From contig NZ_QOLC01000096.1 in the NCBI RefSeq assembly GCF_003333325.1, positions 1 through 64,000 of the forward strand: 64,000 nucleotides of DNA. Reading direction: 5' to 3'. The position numbers were made by a program, and so were the translations under genes. The notes below the pieces were generated by a model. It had not been told where the DNA came from, did no database searches, and saw only the letters and a list, made by a program, of their open reading frames with translations. Of the stretch, positions 9,716 to 18,218 are shown one piece after another. The stretch is from Candidatus Ulvibacter alkanivorans (GTDB taxonomy: Bacteria > Bacteroidota > Bacteroidia > Flavobacteriales > Flavobacteriaceae). Positions within the stretch are counted from its first letter, which is position 1. Each line of letters begins with the position of its first letter.

Positions 9716-10927
9716 ATGAAGACTAATTTTTTATTTTTAAGCTTTGCGTTTATTGCCCTCCTTCTAGGTGCATGTGAAGCCGACGACACCGCTGAGATCG
9801 TAATCAATAACACCGATAACAGCGTAGATAATAGTACCACGAACAATAATCAAGGTGGAGATGGAAATAGTGACACCACACGATTTATTGGAGGAACACA
9901 AACAACAGACCTTGAGCTGGATGCAGCCTTTGATTATGTGTTGACCGAAGCATTGGTAATGACAGAAGGTACCACGCTTACTATTCCTGCAGGAACTGTG
10001 ATTCGTGCAAATACCGGATCTGACGTTTATATCGCCATTGCCCAAGGTGCTTCTATAAATGCAAACGGAAGTGCGAACAATCCAATTGTACTTACTTCAA
10101 ATGTTGCCACACCAAACGCAGGTGACTGGGGTGGATTGATCCTTTTAGGGAAAGCTCCAATCAACTCGGTTGCAGGTGGTGATGCTACTTCAACTTCAGA
10201 AATTGGTGGGCTGCCTTACGGTGGCAGTATCGTAGACGATAACTCAGGAACCATTCGCTACGTACGTGTTGAGTATTCCGGTGGTGCCGCAGACGGTCAA
10301 ACAGAAAACAACGGATTCTCATTCTATGGTGTTGGAAACGGTACCACAGTAGAATATGTACAAGCCTATGAAGGTAAGGACGACGGTTTCGAATTTTTCG
10401 GTGGAACAGTGAATGCACGTTTCGTTGCCGTAAGTGGCTCTCAAGACGATTCGATAGACTGGACAGAAGGATATTCTGGACAACTAACCGATGTATATGT
10501 AGTTCACGGTATTGCTCATGACAAAGGAATTGAAGCCGATGGATTTAATACAGACATTGGAAACAACTCAAACCCGGTATTCTATTCAAAACCAACGGTT
10601 ACTAATTTGACTATCATTGGACGAGGTTCTGCTACCGAGAACGAGGCAATTCGTTTACGAGCAGGAACACAAGGTATCTTTACTAATGTACTGATTCAAG
10701 GCTTTGAAGAAGGATTCGATCTTGACGGTGATATGGGCGACAGCCCAACAGGACAAGGTGTCCTAGACGGAGATCTTTCGGTAACCGATGTCACTTTTGT
10801 AGACGTATTAGTAAAACTAAAAAACGATACCGAATTCACATTTAACGAATCTGATTTTATCTCCGGTGACGGAAACGGAACAGGTACAGATTACGCAACT
10901 TGGAGCGTAGGTTGGACACGCAACTAA
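9716..10927 (+). CDS. Beta-helix-like surface lipoprotein paired with the TonB receptor
   Basis: This protein has 403 residues. The signal peptide ends in a lipobox (LLLGACEADD), so it is an acylated lipoprotein. A low-complexity Asn/Thr/Asp linker covers about residues 25-55. The remainder is rich in short Gly/Asn/Asp turns with repeats such as GDWGGLILLGKAPIN, resembling right-handed parallel beta-helix proteins found next to TonB receptors in Bacteroidota. It is 30 bp downstream of the receptor, ahead of a strong terminator, and probably acts as the surface partner that captures or processes the ligand. No catalytic residues can be assigned. Confidence 0.8.
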   Translation: MKTNFLFLSFAFIALLLGACEADDTAEIVINNTDNSVDNSTTNNNQGGDGNSDTTRFIGGTQTTDLELDAAFDYVLTEALVMTEGTTLTIPAGTVIRANTGSDVYIAIAQGASINANGSANNPIVLTSNVATPNAGDWGGLILLGKAPINSVAGGDATSTSEIGGLPYGGSIVDDNSGTIRYVRVEYSGGAADGQTENNGFSFYGVGNGTTVEYVQAYEGKDDGFEFFGGTVNARFVAVSGSQDDSIDWTEGYSGQLTDVYVVHGIAHDKGIEADGFNTDIGNNSNPVFYSKPTVTNLTIIGRGSATENEAIRLRAGTQGIFTNVLIQGFEEGFDLDGDMGDSPTGQGVLDGDLSVTDVTFVDVLVKLKNDTEFTFNESDFISGDGNGTGTDYATWSVGWTRN

Positions 10928-10945
10928 ATTATTTGAAGAAATAGC

Positions 10946-10982
10946 CAAAAAAAAAGCTCCCAACTGTGGGAGCTTTTTTTAT
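10946..10982. terminator. Bidirectional terminator after the receptor-lipoprotein operon
   Basis: The stem AGCTCCCA / TGGGAGCT has a four-base loop and is flanked by about ten A on the left and about eight T on the right. It lies between convergent genes and works in both directions. Confidence 0.88.
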
Positions 10983-11003
10983 TCTTTATATAAATACGAA
11001 CTA

Positions 11004-11366
11004 TTATTTTCTATTAGAGACCACACGGGTATTGGTTAACTCCCAGGTCTTCACCTCTGCAATACGCGAATCGGTGTACGTTACTTCTTTAATATTATCT
11101 CCTTGATAGAACAACCAAGTTCCTACCTTTTGTCCATTATCGTAATAGGCAATTGCTGTTTTATTTCCTTCGGAATCATAACTAATCCATTCACCTTGCA
11201 GTTTGTTATCCTTAGAATACTGCCCTGTTTGCGCGATGACCCCATTGTCGTGATAGAGGGTTGCGCTAATAGATTCACCTTTCAATTCATAAGTATTCGA
11301 GATATCCTGGGCCATCACGGTAGTAACAGAGAGAACAACCGCTACTAAAAGCACTAATTTTTTCAT
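11004..11366 (-). CDS. Small secreted YwqK/MORN-like repeat protein
   Basis: Of 120 residues, the first 20 are a signal peptide (KKLVLLVAVVLSVTTVMAQ). The rest is a chain of short beta-hairpin repeats of the form YxxGxxxGxW (for example YDNGQKVGTWLFYQGDN), the variant MORN pattern found in proteins annotated as the YwqK family. Function is unknown; such proteins are usually periplasmic or surface-exposed. It sits inside the phosphate island, divergent from the small RNA and porin, with a perfect -7 box at 11393-11400 and an 11-nt repeat array just upstream, so it may share their control. Confidence 0.75.
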   Translation of the reverse strand: MKKLVLLVAVVLSVTTVMAQDISNTYELKGESISATLYHDNGVIAQTGQYSKDNKLQGEWISYDSEGNKTAIAYYDNGQKVGTWLFYQGDNIKEVTYTDSRIAEVKTWELTNTRVVSNRK

Positions 11367-11392
11367 AATGGGTTTTTTTAATCGTTATAATC

Positions 11393-11400
11393 CAAAGATA
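11393..11400 (-). promoter_or_regulatory. -7 box TATCTTTG of the YwqK-like gene
   Basis: Read on the minus strand this is a perfect TAnnTTTG. It implies initiation near 11388 and a leader of about 20 nt. Confidence 0.6.
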
Positions 11401-11408
11401 GAAAATAA

Positions 11409-11451
11409 TTAACACTAAAGACATGTTTTGGTAACATTAAATTTACATTAA
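11409..11451. promoter_or_regulatory. Array of 11-nt-spaced half-sites, target gene unclear
   Basis: The plus-strand heptamers GTAACAT (11431) and TTTACAT (11442) are 11 nt apart, with a further match, TTAACAC, at 11409 in the same register. Read on the minus strand, the same DNA gives TTAATGT twice, also 11 nt apart. No TTCTTTG follows on the plus strand, so this may be a distal activator array or may serve the minus-strand YwqK-like gene. Confidence 0.4.
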
Positions 11452-11537
11452 ACCTGTATATAGCTCTTTTTCAACTATTTAAGATTCAAGATTTAACATT
11501 GGAGACTAAGAATAACGTGATTAGCCTTAATGATTTT

Positions 11538-11582
11538 TTAATGTTAGCATTACAAAAACGGTACATACATACGCGTTCTTTG
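11538..11582 (+). promoter_or_regulatory. Pho-box-like triple repeat and promoter upstream of a candidate small RNA
   Basis: The half-sites TTAATGT (11538), ATTACAA (11549) and GGTACAT (11560) are 11 nt apart. A gap of exactly 9 nt leads to TTCTTTG at 11576. Layout and spacing are identical to the TonB receptor and porin promoters, although the second and third half-sites are weaker matches. Confidence 0.5.
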
Positions 11583-11587
11583 TTAGG

Positions 11588-11689
11588 TATTCGAACAATT
11601 ACACACATGCTTTTTTTAAATCGATTTAGTTTTTGTCGACTAGATTTAAATTAATGTGTAGGGGCTACTCTTAAGGAGTAGCCTTTTTT
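11588..11689 (+). ncRNA. Candidate phosphate-regulated small RNA
   Basis: No credible large ORF exists between the promoter at 11538-11582 and the terminator at 11663-11689, so a transcript of about 100 nt is predicted. It contains an A/U-rich region and ends in a strong G+C hairpin with a U tract. A 15-codon frame (ATG 11607 to TAA 11654) could instead make it a leader-peptide or small-protein mRNA. The porin has its own promoter further downstream, so this does not look like a simple 5' leader. The start position is inferred from the -7 element. Confidence 0.45.
11663..11689 (+). terminator. Intrinsic terminator of the candidate small RNA
   Basis: GGCTACTC / GAGTAGCC forms a perfect eight-base stem with loop TTAAG, followed by six T. 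It has an adequate U tract only on the plus strand and lies 100 bp before the porin start, with no recognised gene ending there. Confidence 0.85.
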
Positions 11690-11723
11690 GCAGGTCCATA
11701 ATTTAATAAAACGCCGTTCAAAG

Positions 11724-11768
11724 TTAATAATTAGGAAACATTAACTTAACATTAAGGTCGGTTCTTTG
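11724..11768 (+). promoter_or_regulatory. Pho-box-like triple repeat and promoter of the porin-PiT operon
   Basis: The half-sites TTAATAA (11724), GAAACAT (11735) and TTAACAT (11746) are 11 nt apart, followed by 9 nt and TTCTTTG (11762-11768). The exact repeat AACATTAA occurs at 11737 and 11748. Initiation near 11774 leaves a leader of about 20 nt before ATG 11795. Confidence 0.6.
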
Positions 11769-11794
11769 CAACGACAAAAACTAAAATCGACTTA

Positions 11795-13018
11795 ATGAAA
11801 GTACATTATGCAATAAGTCTTGCCTTGTTGTGTGTAGTCTTTACTACAAAGGGCCAAGAAATCACTGATACTAAATTTGGTAAAGGGATGCTAAACTTCG
11901 TTGCCAAGGATAGTTCTTGGAGTGTAAAATTCGCACCGCGTATTCAATTTAGAGCGAATTCTACTTGGGATTACAACAACGATCAGTTTGGTAAGCCCGA
12001 ACAAAATTTTCTTATTCGAAGAGCACGATTAAAATTTAACGGTTTTGCGTATTCTCCTAAATTAAAATACAAGATCGAACTCGGTCTTTCCAATCGCGAT
12101 ATTTCTGGTGCAAATCAGTTTACAAGTAATGCTCCCAGAGTTATTCTAGATGCGGTTATTATGTGGAATTTCTACGAAAACTTCGAATTGTGGGTAGGGC
12201 AAACCAAGCTCCCCGGAAACGTAGAACGAGTTGTCTCATCCGGAAACCTTCAGTTGATCGATCGCTCCTTACTAAATAGCCGATTTAACATTGACCGTGA
12301 TGTCGGTTTCCAATTGCGTCACCACCTATATCTTTCAGAAAAATTTATGATCCGTGAAAAACTTGCTGTTTCTCAAGGGGAGGGTAGAAATATCACGAGT
12401 GGAAATCTTGGCGGCCTTCAATATACCGGACGAATAGAGGCATTACCTTTTGGAGAATTCGAAAGTAGCGGTGATTATTCGCAAGCAGATTTAAAACGGG
12501 AAGCTACCCCAAAATTAATGATCGGACTTACCTACGATTACAACCAAGATGCCGTTAAGACAAGAAGCAATTTAGGTTCTTATATGCAAACAAGCACCGG
12601 GTTTTATGAGACCGACATTAGCACCCTATTCGTAGATGCGATGTTTAAAGTACAAGGATTCTCTTTTATGGCCGAATATGCCAATAGAGCTGCAGACGAC
12701 CCTATCGCAACCGAAAATGACGGTACACCAGCTGTTGACGCAGACGGAAACCTTACAGGTGATGTAGTGCTGGTTGGGGATGCCATAAACCTACAAGCCG
12801 GATATTTATTTAAAAACAACTATGAAGTCGCCGGTCGTTTTACCTCTTTGAGTTTCGACGAAGTAACCGGTAGGGATTCTCAAGAACAATATACACTTGG
12901 CGTATCGAAATATATTGTTGGACATAAACTCAAAGTACAAAGTGATTTTAGCTATTCTACATCGGGGAATGACCCTAGCGGGCTTGCCTTTAGACTGGGC
13001 TTTGATCTACATTTTTAA
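11795..13018 (+). CDS. Phosphate-selective porin (OprO/OprP family)
   Basis: This 407-residue outer-membrane beta-barrel has a signal peptide of about 20 residues (ISLALLCVVFTTKGQ). The mature chain shows alternating amphipathic strands, with KFAPRIQFRANSTWDY near the start and a terminal strand FRLGFDLHF. It matches the Porin_O_P family, which in Pseudomonas forms anion/polyphosphate-selective pores induced under phosphate limitation. It is followed 74 bp later by a PiT phosphate transporter and preceded by a Pho-box-like promoter. Together these support a role in moving phosphate across the outer membrane. Ion selectivity itself is inferred from family and context. Confidence 0.88.
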   Translation: MKVHYAISLALLCVVFTTKGQEITDTKFGKGMLNFVAKDSSWSVKFAPRIQFRANSTWDYNNDQFGKPEQNFLIRRARLKFNGFAYSPKLKYKIELGLSNRDISGANQFTSNAPRVILDAVIMWNFYENFELWVGQTKLPGNVERVVSSGNLQLIDRSLLNSRFNIDRDVGFQLRHHLYLSEKFMIREKLAVSQGEGRNITSGNLGGLQYTGRIEALPFGEFESSGDYSQADLKREATPKLMIGLTYDYNQDAVKTRSNLGSYMQTSTGFYETDISTLFVDAMFKVQGFSFMAEYANRAADDPIATENDGTPAVDADGNLTGDVVLVGDAINLQAGYLFKNNYEVAGRFTSLSFDEVTGRDSQEQYTLGVSKYIVGHKLKVQSDFSYSTSGNDPSGLAFRLGFDLHF

Positions 13019-13092
13019 GCTATATCATAACCTTGTGGTAACAATCAATTTCTTTTTTATTATGAAATTTGCACCACTTAATTTGAAAAAAA

Positions 13093-15336
13093 ATGGATAA
13101 TATTTATTTATTAATGCTCGTTGCCTTGGCAGTACTCGCAATAGCCGATCTTGTTGTTGGAGTTAGCAACGATGCCGTAAACTTTTTGAACTCGGCAATT
13201 GGTTCTAAAGCGATCTCTTTTAAAACGATCATGATCGTTGCAAGTTTGGGTATCTTTATTGGTGCAGTATTTTCCAGCGGGATGATGGAGGTCGCACGTA
13301 AAGGGATTTTTGTCCCAGGCCAATTCTATTTCGAAGAGATCATGATCATCTTTATGGCTGTAATGATCACAGACATACTGTTGCTAGATTTCTTTAATAC
13401 CCTCGGAATGCCGACCTCTACCACAGTATCTATTGTGTTCGAATTATTAGGTGCAGCGGTTGTTATGGCACTCATAAAGATAGGGGCTAACAATACTGAA
13501 ACCTGGGGAGATCTGGGTAACTATATCAACACAGCGAAAGCAACTGAAATTATCTTAGGAATACTGCTCTCGGTGGTCATTGCCTTTACAATAGGGGCAC
13601 TGGTACAATGGATATCACGCGTGGTGTTTACATTTCATTACGAGAAAAAGATCAAAAATTTTGGAGCTCTGTTTGGAGGTGTTGCTTTAACAGCAATTGG
13701 GTATTTCATCTTTATGAAAGGGCTGAAAGGCACACCGTATTATGGTGATTTTAAAGAGCTCATCGAAGGGAATGAACTTATTTATATTTTGGCCTCCTTC
13801 GTTTTTTGGACCCTTTTCTCCTTTCTGTTTATGAAGATCTTCAAGAAGAGCATCCTTATTATTGTAATCGCTATTGGAACGTTCGGATTGGCACTCGCCT
13901 TTTCAGGGAATGACCTGGTTAACTTTATCGGAGTTCCTATGGCTGCTTATCACTCTTATGAAGCTTGGGCTGCTTCGGGCGAGGCTGCCTCAGCCTTCTC
14001 GATGAACATTCTTGAAACTAAAGTACCTGCAGAGCCTATATTATTGTTTATCGCAGGTGGGGTCATGGTAATTACACTATGGTTCTCTAAAAAAGCACGT
14101 ACCGTTGCCGATACAGAAATTGGTCTTTCACGTCAAGGAGAAGGACACGAAAAGTTTCAGCCAAATATGTTATCGCGTGCTGTAGTTCGAGGTAGCACAC
14201 GTTTGTCACAAGCACTCGGTCTAGTTCTTCCGACTAAAACTCGTGAAAATATCAATGCACGATTTGAAAAACCAGTGGTAGAGCTTCCGAAGCACAAAAC
14301 CTACGAATTACCTGCTTTCGATATGATCCGTGCCTCGATCAACCTTGTTGTAGCGGGTGTGTTGATCTCGATTGCAACCTCTATGAAGTTACCGCTATCC
14401 ACTACCTATGTCACCTTTATGGTAGCGATGGGTACTTCTTTGGCAGATCGCGCTTGGGGACGTGAAAGTGCCGTATATCGCGTAGCCGGAGTTATCAATG
14501 TGATTGGTGGTTGGTTCTTTACTGCATTTAGCGCATTCGTAGCTGCCGGAACCTTGGCCTACATTATCTATCTAGGTAAAGGTGTCGCAATCGCAGTATT
14601 GTTGTTGTTAGCTGTTCTTTTACTAGTTCGCAACTATATTTCTCACAAAAAGAAACGAGACTCTATTGTTGGAAAAGACGGATTAAAGAAGACCGAAAGC
14701 AATACGGTTCAAGGAATCATTCAGGAAAGTGCCGATAACATCGCCAATGTAGTGAGCAGAACCAATAAGATCTATTCTGACACACTTCGCGGTTTGGCTA
14801 AACAAGATACTTCCAAACTTAAAAAGAGTAAAAAGGGAGTTAAGAAGTTAAACGACGAGATCGATGAATTACGAGATAATATTTTCTACCTCATTCGAGA
14901 TCTTGATGACAAGAGTGTACGTGGAAGTAACTTCTATATCATCATTCTTGGGTATTTGCAGGATGTAGCACAATCGTTAGAATATATTTCTAAGGCGAGT
15001 TACAAGCACGTGAATAATAATCACAAGGCCTTGCGTTTTAACCAAATTAAAGACCTTCAGGAGATCGATCAGTCCTTAGAAGACTTATTGGCCGAGATAG
15101 AAGTGATCTTCAACAATAAGGAAATTCAACGTATAGAAGGTGTCTTAGATAAGAAGCAGCAATTGTTCGAATATGTTTCAGAAAAGATAGAAAAACAAAT
15201 TGCACGCACGCGTACGGAAGAGTCTAGTCCTAAGAACACAACGCTGTATTTTAGCCTGTTGTTAGAGACCAAAGATCTGGTAACTGCGATTATGAACCTG
15301 ATGGAAGAATATTACATGAGCTATAAGAAGCAATAA
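13093..15336 (+). CDS. PiT-family inorganic phosphate transporter fused to a PhoU-like (DUF47) domain
   Basis: This 747-residue cytoplasmic-membrane protein has an N-terminal PiT/PHO-4 transporter (about residues 1-520). Its two signature halves are DLVVGVSNDAVNFLNSAIGSKA and the second-repeat region MKLPLSTTYVTFMVAMGTSLAD. The hydrophilic C-terminal ~220 residues are helical and charged (KLNDEIDELRDNIFYLIRDLDD), resembling the PhoU-like DUF47 partner that is usually a separate gene next to pit. PiT proteins are secondary transporters of metal-phosphate with H+ or Na+. It is the last gene of the porin operon before a terminator. The fused partner suggests built-in regulation of uptake. Confidence 0.92.
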   Translation: MDNIYLLMLVALAVLAIADLVVGVSNDAVNFLNSAIGSKAISFKTIMIVASLGIFIGAVFSSGMMEVARKGIFVPGQFYFEEIMIIFMAVMITDILLLDFFNTLGMPTSTTVSIVFELLGAAVVMALIKIGANNTETWGDLGNYINTAKATEIILGILLSVVIAFTIGALVQWISRVVFTFHYEKKIKNFGALFGGVALTAIGYFIFMKGLKGTPYYGDFKELIEGNELIYILASFVFWTLFSFLFMKIFKKSILIIVIAIGTFGLALAFSGNDLVNFIGVPMAAYHSYEAWAASGEAASAFSMNILETKVPAEPILLFIAGGVMVITLWFSKKARTVADTEIGLSRQGEGHEKFQPNMLSRAVVRGSTRLSQALGLVLPTKTRENINARFEKPVVELPKHKTYELPAFDMIRASINLVVAGVLISIATSMKLPLSTTYVTFMVAMGTSLADRAWGRESAVYRVAGVINVIGGWFFTAFSAFVAAGTLAYIIYLGKGVAIAVLLLLAVLLLVRNYISHKKKRDSIVGKDGLKKTESNTVQGIIQESADNIANVVSRTNKIYSDTLRGLAKQDTSKLKKSKKGVKKLNDEIDELRDNIFYLIRDLDDKSVRGSNFYIIILGYLQDVAQSLEYISKASYKHVNNNHKALRFNQIKDLQEIDQSLEDLLAEIEVIFNNKEIQRIEGVLDKKQQLFEYVSEKIEKQIARTRTEESSPKNTTLYFSLLLETKDLVTAIMNLMEEYYMSYKKQ

Positions 15337-15357
15337 TATATGCCTCCACGAACAAAG

Positions 15358-15394
15358 CCTCATACTGTTGCTACCAATAGTATGAGGTTTTTTT
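15358..15394 (+). terminator. Terminator of the porin-PiT operon
   Basis: CCTCATACT / AGTATGAGG forms a nine-base stem followed by seven T, 21 bp after the PiT stop. Confidence 0.85.
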
Positions 15395-15670
15395 ATACTT
15401 ATAATTATCTGTTTTTTTTTCTTCGGAAATGTTCTATAGTGGCTTCGGAAAGTGTAGTACTCAAATCGCATAGTTCGCAAAAATCACCAAGACAGATAGA
15501 ATTATTTCCTCGGAAACTGCCAGCTCGCCTTCAACTGCTGCATGCTTCAGAAGCACTTTTAAAAATATAAATAGCCTTCCTTATAAAAATCAGGTCGTAG
15601 TTGCAAGCAACAATTTCTTCCGAAGCAATCCCTATCACTACCTTTTAAAAAATAGTGGGTACTACGCATA
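15395..15670. repeat. Gene-free convergent spacer with three TTCCGAAG octamers
   Basis: This spacer between two facing terminators holds no supportable gene. It carries CTTCGGAA at 15421 and 15443 and TTCCGAAG at 15618, plus a near match (CCTCGGAA) around 15509, and a small perfect hairpin GTTGC-AA-GCAAC near 15599. The octamer is the window-wide over-represented word described in the findings. Its density here shows that it is not a by-product of coding. Confidence 0.5.
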
Positions 15671-15702
15671 AAAAAAGGGAAGATTTTCACCTTCCCTTTT
15701 TA
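15671..15702 (-). terminator. Terminator of nrdA
   Basis: The inverted repeat AAAAAGGGAAG / CTTCCCTTTTT encloses eight bases. On the minus strand the stem ends in a U run, 20 bp after the nrdA stop. Confidence 0.85.
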
Positions 15703-15720
15703 TTAAATAACACTTAAAAT

Positions 15721-18141
15721 TTAAGAGCCGCACATGAGGCAATCATCGTCCTCTTGACCTTTAGATTTGGCCAATAACTCACGCAATTCTTGCGGAGTAA
15801 GCGGCTTGTCTGATGCTGCCGAAGTAGCATCAACCTTGGTTTCTGCTACTGCAGCCACCGGTTCTTTTTTAGCTTCTTTCTTTAAGGTAAACTTAATCGC
15901 ATCAACTGCACTCTTGGTACGCAGATAGTACATTCCCGTTTTTAAACCGCTCTTCCATGCGTAAAAATGCATTGAAGTAAGTTTTGCAAAATTGGCGTTC
16001 TCCATAAATAGGTTGAGCGATTGCGACTGATCGATAAAATAACCTCTGTGACGAGACATATCGATAATGTCTTTCATGCTAAGTTCCCATACGGTTCTGT
16101 ACAATTCTTTTAAGTCTTGAGGGATCCCATCCACATTTTGAATGGATCCGTTGGCACGCATGATCTCTTCTTTAAGATCGTCATTCCAAAGTCCTAAGGA
16201 CACCAAGTCTTCTAATAGGTGTTTGTTTACTACAATAAATTCTCCCGAAAGCACACGGCGTGTATAAATGTTTGAGGTGTAAGGTTCGAAGGCTTCATTG
16301 TTTCCAAGGATCTGTGAAGTGGAGGCCGTAGGCATAGGCGCCACTAACAATGAGTTACGCACGCCGTGCTTCTTTACATCTTTGCGCAGCTTGGCCCAAT
16401 CCCATCGCCCGCTTAGTTCGTCGTCTTTAATTCCCCATAAATTGTGTTGGAACTCTCCCTTAGAGATCGGTGATCCTTTATAAGATTCGTACGGTCCGTC
16501 TGCTTTGGCTTCTTCCATAGATGCAGTAACAGCAGCAAAATAAAGGGTTTCAAAAATCTCTTGATTCAATTTCTTAGCTTCATCGCTTGTAAACGGCATA
16601 CGAAGCATGATAAACGCATCGGCCAATCCTTGAATACCTAATCCTACCGGACGGTGACGGAAATTCGAATTTTCCGCTTCCTTTACTGGATAGTAGTTGC
16701 GGTCTATCACACGGTTCAAGTTCTTAGTCACTCGTTTTGTAACACGGAACAATTCTTTATGGTCAAAGGCCCCGTTCTTAACGAACATAGGTAATGCAAT
16801 AGAAGCTAAGTTACATACCGCCACTTCATCCGGTGATGTGTACTCCATGATCTCGGTACATAAGTTCGATGAACGAATGGTCCCTAAGTTCTTCTGGTTG
16901 CTCTTACGGTTAGCTGCATCTTTGTACAACATATACGGAGTTCCGGTCTCGATCTGCGACTCCATGATCTTCTCCCAAAGTTCACGTGCCTTGATCGTCT
17001 TTCTTCCTTTGTTCTCAGACTCATATTTGTGATATAAGGCTTCAAACTCATCGCCATGACAATCAAAAAGTCCCGGACATTCATTTGGACACATCAAGGT
17101 CCACTCCCCATCTTCTTGTACTCGCTTCATAAACAAGTCTGGGATCCACATTGCATAGAATAGATCTCGAGCACGCATTTCTTCTTTACCGTGATTCTTT
17201 TTCAAGTCAAGGAAATCGAAAATATCGGCATGCCATGGTTCTACATAGATCGCGAAAGATCCTTTTCGTTTCCCGCCGCCTTGATCTACATAACGAGCTG
17301 TATCGTTAAACACTCGTAGCATAGGTACAATCCCGTTGGAGGTTCCATTGGTTCCCGAAATATAGGAACCGGTAGCGCGAATGTTGTGAATAGACAACCC
17401 AATTCCTCCGGCAGACTGTGAGATCTTTGCCGTTTGCTTTAAGGTATCGTATATACCATCAATACTATCATCTTTCATGGTAAGCAAGAAACACGACGAC
17501 ATTTGTGGTTTTGGTGTTCCACTATTGAACAAGGTTGGCGTTGCATGTGTAAAATACTTCTTAGACATAAGTTCATACGTCTCTTTTACCGCAGCAAGAT
17601 CGTCTAAGTGTATCCCTACCGAAACACGCATAAGCATGTGTTGTGGTCGTTCTACGATCTTCCCATTTAATTTTAGCAAGTACGAACGCTCTAATGTCTT
17701 AAAACCGAAGTAGTCATAGCCAAAGTCACGGTTATAGATAATGGTCGAATCCAACTCGTCTGCGTTCTCTTGAATGATCTTATATACCTCATCGCTAAGC
17801 AATGGAGCGTCCTTTCCTGTTCTCGGATTGACATATTCGTATAGATCTGTCATTACTTCGGAAAAGGTCTTCTTTGTATTCTTATGTAAGTTTGAAACAG
17901 AAATTCGTGCCGCCAAACGAGCATAATCTGGATGTGAAGTAGTCATCGTTGCAGCAACCTCAGCGGCAAGATTATCTAGTTCACTTGTGGTTACCCCATC
18001 GTATAATCCTTCGATAACGCGCATGGAAATTTTTACAGGATCTACCAATTCGTTTAAGCCGTAGCACAATTTACGCACTCGCGAAGTGATCTTGTCGAAC
18101 ATGATAGGTTCTTTGCGGCCGTCTCTTTTAATTACATTCAT
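15721..18141 (-). CDS. nrdA: Ribonucleoside-diphosphate reductase alpha subunit, class Ia
   Basis: The large subunit reduces ribonucleoside diphosphates to deoxy forms using a thiyl radical. Its 806 residues start with an ATP-cone allosteric domain (about 1-90; [16 protein letters not shown]). The redox cysteine lies in [14 protein letters not shown] sequence near residue 218, the thiyl-radical region is [13 protein letters not shown] with VCNLAS following, and the tail ends in CLMCGS, the CxxC pair that is re-reduced by thioredoxin or glutaredoxin. A Ser/Ala/Lys-rich linker precedes the tail. It lies downstream of nrdB with a 125-bp spacer containing a palindrome and hairpin. Confidence 0.96.
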   Translation of the reverse strand: MNVIKRDGRKEPIMFDKITSRVRKLCYGLNELVDPVKISMRVIEGLYDGVTTSELDNLAAEVAATMTTSHPDYARLAARISVSNLHKNTKKTFSEVMTDLYEYVNPRTGKDAPLLSDEVYKIIQENADELDSTIIYNRDFGYDYFGFKTLERSYLLKLNGKIVERPQHMLMRVSVGIHLDDLAAVKETYELMSKKYFTHATPTLFNSGTPKPQMSSCFLLTMKDDSIDGIYDTLKQTAKISQSAGGIGLSIHNIRATGSYISGTNGTSNGIVPMLRVFNDTARYVDQGGGKRKGSFAIYVEPWHADIFDFLDLKKNHGKEEMRARDLFYAMWIPDLFMKRVQEDGEWTLMCPNECPGLFDCHGDEFEALYHKYESENKGRKTIKARELWEKIMESQIETGTPYMLYKDAANRKSNQKNLGTIRSSNLCTEIMEYTSPDEVAVCNLASIALPMFVKNGAFDHKELFRVTKRVTKNLNRVIDRNYYPVKEAENSNFRHRPVGLGIQGLADAFIMLRMPFTSDEAKKLNQEIFETLYFAAVTASMEEAKADGPYESYKGSPISKGEFQHNLWGIKDDELSGRWDWAKLRKDVKKHGVRNSLLVAPMPTASTSQILGNNEAFEPYTSNIYTRRVLSGEFIVVNKHLLEDLVSLGLWNDDLKEEIMRANGSIQNVDGIPQDLKELYRTVWELSMKDIIDMSRHRGYFIDQSQSLNLFMENANFAKLTSMHFYAWKSGLKTGMYYLRTKSAVDAIKFTLKKEAKKEPVAAVAETKVDATSAASDKPLTPQELRELLAKSKGQEDDDCLMCGS

Positions 18142-18218
18142 TTTATCTTGCTTTTGAGGTTATTTTGTTTTTTGAAAAAAGTGTGCTTAGGCGAGATTGC
18201 TACACCTCACATTATCAG

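Noticed and set aside
15340..15570. Open frame of 76 codons after the PiT gene
   Set aside because: It runs straight through the PiT operon terminator, has no recognisable domain and has skewed composition; treated as chance.
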